From positions 80,628 to 86,339 of the forward strand of contig DIAJ01000015.1 of the NCBI GenBank assembly GCA_002415785.1: a stretch of 5,712 nt of DNA, given 5' to 3'. Below the pieces are notes generated by a model. It had not been told where the DNA came from and ran no database searches. It saw nothing but the letters and a program-made list of their open reading frames with translations. Every line of letters begins with the position of its first letter. Within the stretch, counting starts at the first letter, position 1. This document shows, one piece after another, positions 1 to 5,712 of the stretch. The DNA is from Flavobacteriales bacterium UBA5081. GTDB lineage: Bacteria > Bacteroidota > Bacteroidia > Flavobacteriales_E > Vicingaceae. Made by a program: the position numbers and the translations under genes.

Positions 1-2
1 TC

Positions 3-44
3 GAAGGACAAAAGTTGAGTAAAAAAATGATTATTACTAAATAG
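3..44 (+). CDS. C-terminal end of a probable T9SS-sorted protein (partial, cut by left edge)
   Basis: Reading in frame from base 3 gives EGQKLSKKMIITK followed by a TAG stop. Only about 13 residues are visible. The pattern (polar Gly turn, Lys-rich stretch, short hydrophobic strand, terminal Lys) is how many type A T9SS sorting domains end, and it resembles the end of the complete gene downstream (SKRSVKRLIVH). A terminator hairpin starts 26 bases after the stop, which supports a + strand gene ending here. The other two + frames are also open at the edge for a few codons (stops at 16-18 and 20-22), so the frame choice rests on the sequence style alone. Nothing can be said about the rest of the protein. 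Confidence 0.45.
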   Translation, partial: EGQKLSKKMIITK

Positions 45-70
45 ATATTATGTTAATCAATTAATTATAG

Positions 71-102
71 AAAAAGTTGGCTAATTTTAGTCAACTTTTT
101 TT
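71..102 (+). terminator. Rho-independent terminator after the left-edge gene
   Basis: The arm AAAAAGTTG (71-79) pairs perfectly with CAACTTTTT (92-100). The stem continues inward through a G-T pair and CTA/TAG to a 4-base loop. The 3' arm runs into seven T residues (96-102). It separates the left-edge gene from the large secreted-protein gene, so the latter should have its own promoter. The 5' arm is A-rich, so some activity on the opposite strand is possible. Confidence 0.8.
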
Positions 103-162
103 ATAGGTATTAGAATTTGATTTGCAAAGCTAAATACATTCAATATTTAAAATTGACGGATT

Positions 163-2754
163 ATGAAACAGTTTATATTACTTCTAACATTAGTGTTAAG
201 TATTTCTCTTCAAGGACAAACAGTATTGTTTAGTGAAAACTTTGATGGCACTATTCAAGCTGTAAGGACTTATGCAGCCAATAGTAATAATACATGGTCA
301 TTAACTAACACTCTTCAAAACAGCGGAACTCATTCTGATTCAGCGGTAGTTATTCAGTCCGATAGCCTATTTTTGGAAACGGATCTTATTGATGCTAGCG
401 CTTTTTCTTTTGTAGAGTTAAGTTTTGATCACATTTGTAAGATAGATTTTTTCGATGGAGCTGCAATTCAACTTTCAGTTGATAGTGGCATAAGTTGGAC
501 AACTTTAACAACAGCTGAGTATTTAGGAAATGGAACCTTATTCCAAGATAGGTTTAGCGCTATTAGCTATAGTGCATGGCAAGCGAGTCAAGGTAGTGCT
601 ACTCCAACGAATAGTTGGTGGAGAACTGAACAGTTTGATTTATCTGCCTTGGCTGCAAATGCATCAAAGTTGAAAATTAGATTTGTACTGGTTGATGAAG
701 ACAATACAGGTGCAATGGGCAACTATGGTTGGTTAGTAGATAATATTGAAGTGATTGGCTCAGCTTGTGAAACTGTTGATCCAAGCATTCAGTTAACATC
801 TACAAATTTTCAAGGAATAGTTTACAGCACCGGCCCGTTTTTAATTCAAGCAGATGTTCAAGATGCAAGTGGAATAGATACTGTAGAATTGGCGTACAGT
901 GTAAATAATGGACCTAAGATTTATTTACAAATGCAAAATACTAGTGGCAATAACTATGAAGTGAATATTCCGGCTATGACGGCAGGAGACTCTATTTGTT
1001 ACTTTATTAGAGCAAAAGATGCGACGACCTGTGGAGGGAATGAGAGTTTCTATCCTACAAATTCATGCATTTCCTTTATAGTTAAAAATACACCACCACC
1101 AATTTGTCAAGGTACTCCTGTGTTTAATTTCGACTACTTAGAAACCTTTGCTTCTTTCACTCCGGGAAATGGTACTAACACTCCGGGAAGTTTAAATAAT
1201 AACTGGGTCAATGAAACCGGTGATGATCATGATTGGTGGGTGTATGATAACGCAACATCATCTACAGCAACAGGTCCTACTTCTGATCACTCTTTAAATG
1301 ATGCCAATTATCTATATGTTGAAGCTTCCAGTAGATTTAATCAGACGGCTATTTTAAGTTCACCATGTTATGATTTAAGTGGTACATTGGCACCTAAGCT
1401 AGGTTTTTGGTACCACATGTATGGTACTAATATGGGGTCTTTAGAAGTAGAAGTTTATCACCAAGGCAGATGGTGGCAGCTTTTGCCTACTATTTCTGGC
1501 GATCAAGGAAATCAATGGAATTATATTACAGTAGACTTATCTAATTACGTTGGTAGTTTTATTAAAATACGATTTGTAGCTACAACCGGAAGTAATTTTA
1601 GAAGTGATATTGCAATTGATGACATAGAGATTTTTGAACCACCTGCAAATGAAGTTGCTTTAAAAGGTGTTTTCTCACCAAGTCCACTCGGTTGTAGTGG
1701 AAGTGCTCAAGAATATTTAACTGTAACAATCAAAAATGAAGGTAGAGTAGCTCAGAGCGTAATTCCTATGGCTTATCAGTTGAATAGCGGTGCAGTGGTT
1801 AGAGATACCTTGCGTATGAATCTTCAGCCTGCTGCTCAAGCAAATTTTACTTTTCAGCAGACTGTAAATATGAGTAGTAGTGGAAGTTATTCTTTTAATA
1901 TTTGGCATGAATTATCCACTGATGCAGATAATAATAATGATTCAATCATTAATTATTTAATATCTTCTCGACCCTCATCAATAAATTTTCCGGATACAAC
2001 CAATTTTGAAAGTTTTACTGTAGGTGCACCCGGGCTTTTTGCAAATGGATGGGAAAATAATCCTAATGATTTTCATGATTGGTATGTTCACCAAAGTAAT
2101 ACGCCTTCTTTAAATACCGGTCCCGCCGGAGATCATACTTCGGGCTTCGGTAAATATATTTATATTGAGGCGTCTACGTTTACTAATCAGGAAACATCTG
2201 TTCTTAGTAAGTGTTACGATATTAATAACTTAAATAAACCGGAATTGAAATTTTCTTACCACATGCTTGGTCAGGATATGGGCGACTTGCATTTAGACAT
2301 TAGTGTAAATGGTATTTTTATTCAGGATATTATGCCTGTAATTTCTGGGAATCAAGGCAGCAGTTGGAATGATCAAATCGTAGATCTCTCACCGTTTAAA
2401 GGGGTGGTAAAGTTAATTTTTAGAGGTAAAGTTGGAAATGATTATAGAAGTGATATAGCTATAGATGATGTTATTGTATACGATGCACAGCCGGTTGGTA
2501 TTGGCGAATTGAGTGGTGTAGAAAAAGTTGATTGGGAGATTTATCCAAATCCAACAAATGGAAATTTTACAATTAGCGGTTTAAATTCAAATACTAGGTT
2601 GAAAATATATAATTCTATGGGGGAAATAGTTCATAGTTCAATGGTTTTAGTTGAAAATGAGGTGCTAAAAATTAATCATTTATCAAATGGCTTATACTTT
2701 GTAGAAGCTATAGAAGAATCCAAACGTTCAGTAAAAAGATTAATTGTTCATTGA
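163..2754 (+). CDS. Secreted multidomain MAM-like repeat protein with T9SS type A sorting domain
   Basis: An 863-residue surface or secreted protein of unknown specific function. Residues 1-19 are a Sec signal peptide (MKQ, hydrophobic core, likely cleavage after SLQGQ). Residues about 22-198 form a jelly-roll domain resembling choice-of-anchor J domains (ENFDG start, YGWLVDNIEV end). About 204-308 is an Ig-like beta domain with several Cys. About 323-492 and 613-774 are two copies of a MAM-like module sharing HDW, SxCYD, YHM, MGxL, QGxxW, VDLS and RSDIAIDD. About 495-600 is another beta-rich linker domain. About 787-863 is a T9SS sorting domain (YPNPTNG at 794-800, LSNGLYFV at 840-847, basic tail), expected to be removed on export. 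No protease, glycosidase or other catalytic motif is visible, so adhesion, carbohydrate binding or a structural role is inferred. The ATG at 163 is chosen because the signal peptide follows directly. No Shine-Dalgarno sequence and no convincing promoter box precede it. It lies between two terminators and is probably monocistronic. Confidence 0.93.
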   Translation: MKQFILLLTLVLSISLQGQTVLFSENFDGTIQAVRTYAANSNNTWSLTNTLQNSGTHSDSAVVIQSDSLFLETDLIDASAFSFVELSFDHICKIDFFDGAAIQLSVDSGISWTTLTTAEYLGNGTLFQDRFSAISYSAWQASQGSATPTNSWWRTEQFDLSALAANASKLKIRFVLVDEDNTGAMGNYGWLVDNIEVIGSACETVDPSIQLTSTNFQGIVYSTGPFLIQADVQDASGIDTVELAYSVNNGPKIYLQMQNTSGNNYEVNIPAMTAGDSICYFIRAKDATTCGGNESFYPTNSCISFIVKNTPPPICQGTPVFNFDYLETFASFTPGNGTNTPGSLNNNWVNETGDDHDWWVYDNATSSTATGPTSDHSLNDANYLYVEASSRFNQTAILSSPCYDLSGTLAPKLGFWYHMYGTNMGSLEVEVYHQGRWWQLLPTISGDQGNQWNYITVDLSNYVGSFIKIRFVATTGSNFRSDIAIDDIEIFEPPANEVALKGVFSPSPLGCSGSAQEYLTVTIKNEGRVAQSVIPMAYQLNSGAVVRDTLRMNLQPAAQANFTFQQTVNMSSSGSYSFNIWHELSTDADNNNDSIINYLISSRPSSINFPDTTNFESFTVGAPGLFANGWENNPNDFHDWYVHQSNTPSLNTGPAGDHTSGFGKYIYIEASTFTNQETSVLSKCYDINNLNKPELKFSYHMLGQDMGDLHLDISVNGIFIQDIMPVISGNQGSSWNDQIVDLSPFKGVVKLIFRGKVGNDYRSDIAIDDVIVYDAQPVGIGELSGVEKVDWEIYPNPTNGNFTISGLNSNTRLKIYNSMGEIVHSSMVLVENEVLKINHLSNGLYFVEAIEESKRSVKRLIVH
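1129..1638 (+). repeat. MAM-like module, copy 1 (residues about 323-492)
   Basis: This is the first of two homologous modules in the secreted protein. Landmarks are DDHDWW (354-359), YLYVEAS (383-389), SPCYDLSG (400-407), YHMYGTNMGSL (417-427), GDQGNQW (446-452), VDLSNYVG (457-464) and RSDIAIDD (480-487). In order and spacing these match copy 2, apart from an extra seven-residue unit near the start. MAM-type folds in bacteria are usually non-catalytic surface modules; ligand binding here is inference. Confidence 0.75.
1159..1200 (+). repeat. 21-bp in-frame tandem repeat, two units
   Basis: Units 1159-1179 and 1180-1200 both begin ACTCCGGGAA and agree at 15 of 21 positions by eye. They encode TPGNGTN and TPGSLNN (residues 333-346). 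The unit is a multiple of three, so the frame is kept. Copy 2 of the MAM-like module has only one equivalent of this segment. Confidence 0.6.
1999..2484 (+). repeat. MAM-like module, copy 2 (residues about 613-774)
   Basis: This is the second homologous module. Landmarks are NDFHDWY (635-641), YIYIEAS (665-671), SKCYDI (682-687), YHMLGQDMGDL (699-709), GNQGSSW (729-735), VDLSPFKG (740-747) and RSDIAIDD (762-769, identical to copy 1). The two copies are clearly related in protein but diverged in DNA, which points to an old duplication rather than a recent one. Confidence 0.75.
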
Positions 2755-2757
2755 TAC

Positions 2758-2786
2758 AAAAAAAGAGGCCTAAGGCCTCTTTTTTT
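2758..2786. terminator. Bidirectional terminator between convergent genes
   Basis: A perfect 13-bp stem: seven A then GAGGCC (2758-2770), loop TAA, then GGCCTC and seven T (2774-2786). It begins 3 bases after the stop of the secreted-protein gene and lies 16 bases beyond the glyA stop on the other strand. The A tract on one side and T tract on the other give a U-tail in both directions, so it should terminate both transcripts. Confidence 0.92.
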
Positions 2787-2802
2787 GTTCTAAATCAAAA
2801 TT

Positions 2803-4074
2803 TTAGGCAAACAAAGGAAAGCTATTCATAAGCTCGTTGACTTCCTTTTTTATACTTTGGAATGCTTCTGACGCTTCATCTTCAGTTAATGCTCGATCGA
2901 CTAGCTCTATAATTTTGGGAATGTCGTTTTCTTTCACTCCACGAGTAGTGATTGCCGGACTTCCAATTCTGATACCTGAAGTAATAAATGGAGATTTATC
3001 ATCGAAAGGAACCATGTTTTTATTGACAGTTATGTCACACAAACCTAATAAACGCTCAGCTTTTTTACCGCTAATTTCTTTATTTCTTAAATCAATTAGC
3101 ATACTGTGATTATCTGTCCCACCTGAAATGACCTGATAGCCTCTTTTAACAAACTCATCAGCCATTATTTTTGCATTTTTAATGACTTGCAAGCAGTATT
3201 CCATATAATCATCAGAAAGTGCTTCTCCAAAAGCAACCGCTTTAGCAGCAATTACATGCTCTAATGGGCCGCCCTGAGTTCCAGGGAAAACTGCAGAATC
3301 GAGAATGGAAGACATCATTCTAATTTCTCCCTTTGGAGATTTCAATCCCCAAGGATTTTCAAAATCATTTCCCATCATGATAACCCCACCTCTAGGACCT
3401 CTTAATGTTTTGTGTGTAGTTGAAGTTACAATATGACAATGCGGAAGTGGGTCGTTTAAAATACCTTTTGCAATTAATCCGGATGGGTGAGAAATATCTG
3501 CCAGCAAAAGAGCACCTACTTCATCAGCAATACTTCTTAAACGCTCATAATCCCAGTCGCGAGAATATGAAGATGCGCCACAGATAATCATTTTAGGTTT
3601 AACTTCTTTTGCTTTTTCAGCTACTTTATCGTAGTCTATTACACCACTTTCTTTCTCTACTCCATAAAAGTGGGGTTGGTATAACTTTCCAGAGAAGTTG
3701 ACCGGAGAACCGTGAGTTAAATGACCTCCATGCGATAAATCAAAACCTAAAATTGCGTCACTAGGTTTTAAACACGCCAACATTACTGCAGCATTGGCTT
3801 GGGCTCCGGAATGTGGCTGAACATTAGCCCATTCAGCATTGAATAACTCTTTGAGCCTGTCAATGGCCAGTTGCTCTACTTTGTCCACTATTTCGCAGCC
3901 TCCATAATAGCGTTTACCCGGCAAGCCTTCTGCATACTTGTTGGTCAAAACAGAGCCCATTGCGTTTAAAACGGATTGACTAACGTAATTTTCTGAGGCA
4001 ATTAATTCTATACCTCTTCTTTGTCTTTCTCCTTCTTGATTGATGAGGTTAAAAACGGTTTCGTCTTTTATCAT
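2803..4074 (-). CDS. glyA: Serine hydroxymethyltransferase
   Basis: A cytoplasmic PLP enzyme that interconverts serine plus tetrahydrofolate with glycine plus 5,10-methylenetetrahydrofolate, the main source of one-carbon units for purine, thymidylate and methionine synthesis. At 423 residues it is close to the usual bacterial length of about 415-430. Visible family motifs are ELIASENY (23-30), RYYGG (55-59), HSGAQAN (88-94), HGGHLTHGSPVNFSG (115-129), ADISHPSG (192-199, with Asp193 and His196 near the cofactor), TSTTHKTLRGPRGG (217-230, with Lys222 as the Schiff-base lysine), PGTQGGPLEH (264-273) and SGIRIGSPA (366-374, with Arg369 as the substrate-carboxylate arginine). The segment around 239-257 (ENPWGLKSPKGEIRMMSS) is an insertion relative to the E. 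coli enzyme that I associate with Bacteroidetes SHMTs. All key residues are present, so it should be active. The ATG at 4074 gives the standard N-terminus. There is no Shine-Dalgarno sequence, as is common in this phylum. Confidence 0.98.
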   Translation of the reverse strand: MIKDETVFNLINQEGERQRRGIELIASENYVSQSVLNAMGSVLTNKYAEGLPGKRYYGGCEIVDKVEQLAIDRLKELFNAEWANVQPHSGAQANAAVMLACLKPSDAILGFDLSHGGHLTHGSPVNFSGKLYQPHFYGVEKESGVIDYDKVAEKAKEVKPKMIICGASSYSRDWDYERLRSIADEVGALLLADISHPSGLIAKGILNDPLPHCHIVTSTTHKTLRGPRGGVIMMGNDFENPWGLKSPKGEIRMMSSILDSAVFPGTQGGPLEHVIAAKAVAFGEALSDDYMEYCLQVIKNAKIMADEFVKRGYQVISGGTDNHSMLIDLRNKEISGKKAERLLGLCDITVNKNMVPFDDKSPFITSGIRIGSPAITTRGVKENDIPKIIELVDRALTEDEASEAFQSIKKEVNELMNSFPLFA

Positions 4075-4111
4075 TTGAGTGTGTTTGTATTCAACATATT
4101 TTGAGAAATGT

Positions 4112-4137
4112 CAAATTTAAGTAAATCAATCGCCCAA
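4112..4137 (-). promoter_or_regulatory. Putative glyA promoter (Bacteroidetes type)
   Basis: On the minus strand, TAAATTTG (4119 to 4112) matches the Bacteroidetes -7 consensus TAnnTTTG exactly. A TTG (4137 to 4135) lies 15 bases upstream, slightly short of the usual spacing for the -33 element. Transcription would start around 4105, giving a leader of roughly 30 bases before the glyA ATG at 4074. No riboswitch-sized leader fits. Confidence 0.45.
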
Positions 4138-4166
4138 TAAACGAAAAATAAAAGCTGAATAAAACT

Positions 4167-4174
4167 TATATTTG
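4167..4174 (+). promoter_or_regulatory. Putative -7 box for the collagen-like lipoprotein gene
   Basis: TATATTTG matches TAnnTTTG exactly and lies 20 bases before the ATG at 4195, implying a leader of only about 10-15 bases. No TTG is found at the expected -33 distance, so this is half a promoter by consensus. It faces away from the glyA box, with about 47 bases between the two -7 elements. Confidence 0.4.
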
Positions 4175-4194
4175 ATTTTTAAAAATGAATAAAT

Positions 4195-4779
4195 ATGTTG
4201 ATTTCAAGATTTAGATTTGCTTTAGTTTTTTCATTGATAGCTATGTTTGTTGTAGCTTGTACTCCTGAAGATGGTGACACAGGTCCCGTTGGTCCGGTTG
4301 GTCCTCCAGGTCCTGCTGGTGGCGGCCCTCAAGGTCCTGCCGGTGAAGACGGAGAAGATGGGGTAGATGGAAAGGATGGTAATGCGAATGTTCAGGCTTA
4401 CATTCACTCCGTAGATACTAATGAATGGGTAACTAATGGAAAGTATCAAGAAGCCGTATTAACAGTCCCAGAGATTACAAATGAGGTCTATAGCCAAGGA
4501 ACAGTCCAACTATTTCAGAAGTTTGTAAGTGACAATGCATGGGAAGCTATGCCGTATAGTAACACAATTCAGATTAGTCAGACGCAATATGCCAATTATT
4601 TTATAAGGTTTTCTTATACTACAGGTCAAGTAACTGTAAGGGCTTATCTTGATATAGCGGCACAGTTATCTTTTCCTGAGGAGATTGAATTTAAGGTGGT
4701 TGTGATACCTCCTGCAATGTTTATTGAGGATATGGATTATAGAAACCATGAGGTTTTGGACGCACTTTATGAAATTTAA
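4195..4779 (+). CDS. Collagen-like (Gly-X-Y) lipoprotein
   Basis: A 194-residue predicted lipoprotein. Residues 1-21 are a lipoprotein signal peptide with basic RFR, a hydrophobic core and lipobox VVAC, with Cys22 as the lipidated residue. Residues 27-62 are Gly-X-Y triplets, first proline-rich (GPVGPVGPPGPA), then acidic (GEDGEDGVDGKDG). Residues about 64-194 form a beta-rich domain containing W-x-AMPYS (116-122) and EFKVVVIPPAMF. This layout (short lipoprotein signal, brief collagen-like tract, then a beta domain with a W...LPYS-type motif and a VVVIP-type ending) recurs in Bacteroidetes proteins annotated only as collagen-like; the role is unknown. An outer-membrane location is inferred, since there is no Asp at +2. 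The tract is too short to be a long collagen fibre and may act as a stalk or trimeric spacer. The ATG at 4195 is chosen because a nearby ATG at 4185 is in another frame and soon stops. The gene is flanked by its own promoter-like box and terminator. Confidence 0.88.
   Translation: MLISRFRFALVFSLIAMFVVACTPEDGDTGPVGPVGPPGPAGGGPQGPAGEDGEDGVDGKDGNANVQAYIHSVDTNEWVTNGKYQEAVLTVPEITNEVYSQGTVQLFQKFVSDNAWEAMPYSNTIQISQTQYANYFIRFSYTTGQVTVRAYLDIAAQLSFPEEIEFKVVVIPPAMFIEDMDYRNHEVLDALYEI
4273..4380 (+). repeat. Gly-X-Y coding repeat (9-bp periodicity)
   Basis: The segment encodes about twelve Gly-X-Y units (residues 27-62), mostly beginning GGT or GGA. Glycines fall every third residue from 27 to 42, then the phase slips by one residue at GGG (42-44) and resumes from 44 to 62. 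The stretch is more GC-rich than its surroundings because of the Gly and Pro codons, so it need not be foreign. Confidence 0.85.
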
Positions 4780-4804
4780 ATTACGGTGTGATCATCAGTT
4801 AACG

Positions 4805-4832
4805 AAAAAGGGAGCGAAAACTCCCTTTTTTT
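4805..4832 (+). terminator. Rho-independent terminator after the lipoprotein gene
   Basis: The arm AAAAAGGGAG (4805-4814) pairs perfectly with CTCCCTTTTT (4821-4830) around the loop CGAAAA, and the T run extends to 4832. It starts 25 bases after the lipoprotein stop, so the downstream pirin gene needs a separate promoter. Confidence 0.9.
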
Positions 4833-4839
4833 ATGTTTG
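4832..4839 (+). promoter_or_regulatory. Putative -7 box for the pirin gene
   Basis: TATGTTTG matches TAnnTTTG exactly and directly abuts the T tail of the preceding terminator. Transcription would start near 4845, leaving a leader of about 40 bases before the ATG at 4883. No TTG is seen at the -33 distance, which falls inside the terminator stem. Confidence 0.35.
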
Positions 4840-4882
4840 AACTTCTGATTAAATTAGTTGTTTATTGAATAAAAAAAGAAGA

Positions 4883-5632
4883 ATGAATTTGAGTGTATAC
4901 AGAAAAAATCAACAAGCTAGAGGGCAGTTTAACGGTGGTGAAATTTTGGAAAATAAACCCATTGGCTTTCCGCGGGAAGGAGGTCATTTAAAACCTTACT
5001 CTAATTTATTTTATTGGTCACACGCCTGGAGTGATGGAGGAAGCACAATTGGTTTACATCCACATCAGGGTTTTGAAATCTTGTCATTTGTTTATGAAGG
5101 AAGCATTGAACATTTCGACGATGGAGCCAATGAATGGAAGAAACTCAATACCGGAGCTGCACAAATTATTCGTTCCGGCAAAGGAATTTCACACTCAGAG
5201 AAACTCAACCCCGGAGCTCATATGTTTCAAATCTGGTTAGATCCTAACCTGAGCGAAACACTTCAAATTCCGGCTTCCTATAATGATTATGCCTTGAGTG
5301 AATTTCCGGTAATCAACGAAAATGGAATTGAAAAAGTAATTTATGCAGGAGAAAAATCTCCAATGAAAATGTATACTAAAGGAGTAGATATTCAACAACT
5401 TTCCATAAATAAAGGAGTTCATCAAATAGCTTTAGACGAAAATAAAATTTACTCCATATACATTATGCAAGGTAGTTTAAAAGTGAATAATGAAGAGCTA
5501 GAGCAAGATGACTTTTTCTTATTAAGTGATGAAAATAAAGTAGAAATCAATGCTACTGAAAAGCTAGACCTTTTTCTTTTGGCTAATCCAAAAAAAGTGG
5601 ATTACTTTACCTACGCTCAACAAATGATGTAA
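4883..5632 (+). CDS. Pirin family protein (bicupin)
   Basis: A 249-residue cytoplasmic bicupin of the pirin family. Characterised members include human pirin (an Fe-dependent nuclear cofactor) and E. coli YhhW (quercetin 2,3-dioxygenase activity); the natural substrate of most bacterial members is unknown. The N-terminal cupin carries both halves of the metal site: LHPHQGFE (His59 and His61) and GISHSE (His104 and Glu106). Their spacing equals that of human pirin His56, His58, His101 and Glu103, so metal binding is expected. Other family blocks are GFPREGGHLKPYSN, TGAAQIIRSGKG and HMFQIW. The second half (about 158-240) is a C-terminal cupin without obvious ligands. The length fits short bacterial pirins. 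I chose the ATG at 4883 because it follows a purine-rich AAAAAAAGAAGA stretch; an in-frame TTG at 4865 would add six residues (MNKKRR) and is less likely. The gene ends in a double stop (TAATAA). The preceding terminator indicates a separate transcript. Confidence 0.93.
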   Translation: MNLSVYRKNQQARGQFNGGEILENKPIGFPREGGHLKPYSNLFYWSHAWSDGGSTIGLHPHQGFEILSFVYEGSIEHFDDGANEWKKLNTGAAQIIRSGKGISHSEKLNPGAHMFQIWLDPNLSETLQIPASYNDYALSEFPVINENGIEKVIYAGEKSPMKMYTKGVDIQQLSINKGVHQIALDENKIYSIYIMQGSLKVNNEELEQDDFFLLSDENKVEINATEKLDLFLLANPKKVDYFTYAQQMM

Positions 5633-5712
5633 TAAAACCGAATGATATTTAAAACTATTTTTAAAAGATGTTGAATAATCCTTTAAAACGATGGCCATTT
5701 TCATAATTTAAG

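Noticed and set aside
104..162. Promoter for the large secreted-protein gene
   Set aside because: Only a one-mismatch box (TTGATTTG, 117-124) is present, with no TTG at the right distance, so I did not call a promoter.
1717..1908. 63-codon open frame on the minus strand inside the large secreted-protein gene
   Set aside because: It lies wholly antisense to a well-supported gene, has no family resemblance, and fits a chance opening.
2837..3109. 90-codon open frame on the + strand inside glyA
   Set aside because: It is antisense to glyA, whose protein matches the SHMT family along its full length, so this is a shadow.
4075..4194. Riboswitch or structured leader upstream of glyA
   Set aside because: The inferred leader is about 30 bases and I see no stable hairpin or conserved aptamer-like sequence.
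4231..4449. 72-codon minus-strand frame rich in Arg and Thr across the collagen-like tract
   Set aside because: The repetitive composition is the reverse complement of Gly-Pro codons, an artefact of the repeat.
2803..4779. Functional link between glycine production by SHMT and the glycine-rich collagen-like lipoprotein
   Set aside because: The genes are divergent and separately promoted, the tract has only about 14 glycines, and SHMT is a housekeeping enzyme; adjacency is probably coincidence.
5031..5425. Two overlapping short open frames (one on each strand) within the pirin gene
   Set aside because: Both are out of frame with the strongly supported pirin protein and have no recognisable features.
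5648..5666. A/T-only hairpin (TTTAAAA, CTAT, TTTTAAA) after the pirin gene as a terminator
   Set aside because: The seven-base stem has no G-C pairs and no T tail follows it; it could arise by chance in AT-rich sequence.

Overview
The window looks like an ordinary chromosomal stretch from a low-GC member of the Bacteroidota, probably a flavobacterial or cytophagal lineage. Four observations support this. There is a secreted protein with a C-terminal type IX secretion (T9SS) sorting domain (YPNPTNG motif). The SHMT has the insertion and motif style typical of Bacteroidetes enzymes. There are perfect matches to the Bacteroidetes -7 promoter box TAnnTTTG. Start codons lack Shine-Dalgarno sequences.

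Layout from left to right: (i) at the left edge, a probable last few codons of another T9SS-type protein, followed by a strong hairpin terminator; (ii) a large (863 aa) secreted multidomain protein on +, with signal peptide, jelly-roll domain, Ig-like domain, two copies of a MAM-like module separated by a second beta-rich linker domain, and a T9SS sorting domain; (iii) a near-perfect bidirectional terminator shared with the convergent glyA gene; (iv) glyA (serine hydroxymethyltransferase) on -; (v) a 120-bp divergent intergenic region with one TAnnTTTG box facing each way; (vi) a small collagen-like (Gly-X-Y) lipoprotein on +, closed by its own terminator; (vii) a pirin-family cupin protein on + with all four metal ligands, apparently a single-gene unit; (viii) 80 bp of right-edge sequence with no confident gene.

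The genes do not form an operon. Each complete one is bounded by a terminator or a promoter region of its own, apart from the downstream side of the pirin gene, where no clear terminator is visible. Two products are predicted to reach the cell envelope or surface (the T9SS cargo and the lipoprotein) and two are cytoplasmic (SHMT in one-carbon metabolism, pirin in an undefined redox or regulatory role). I see no mobile element, CRISPR array, RNA gene, defence system or obviously new multi-gene system. The most interesting material is domain-level: the duplicated MAM-like module with an extra 21-bp in-frame repeat unit in one copy, and the phase break and charge switch inside the collagen-like tract.
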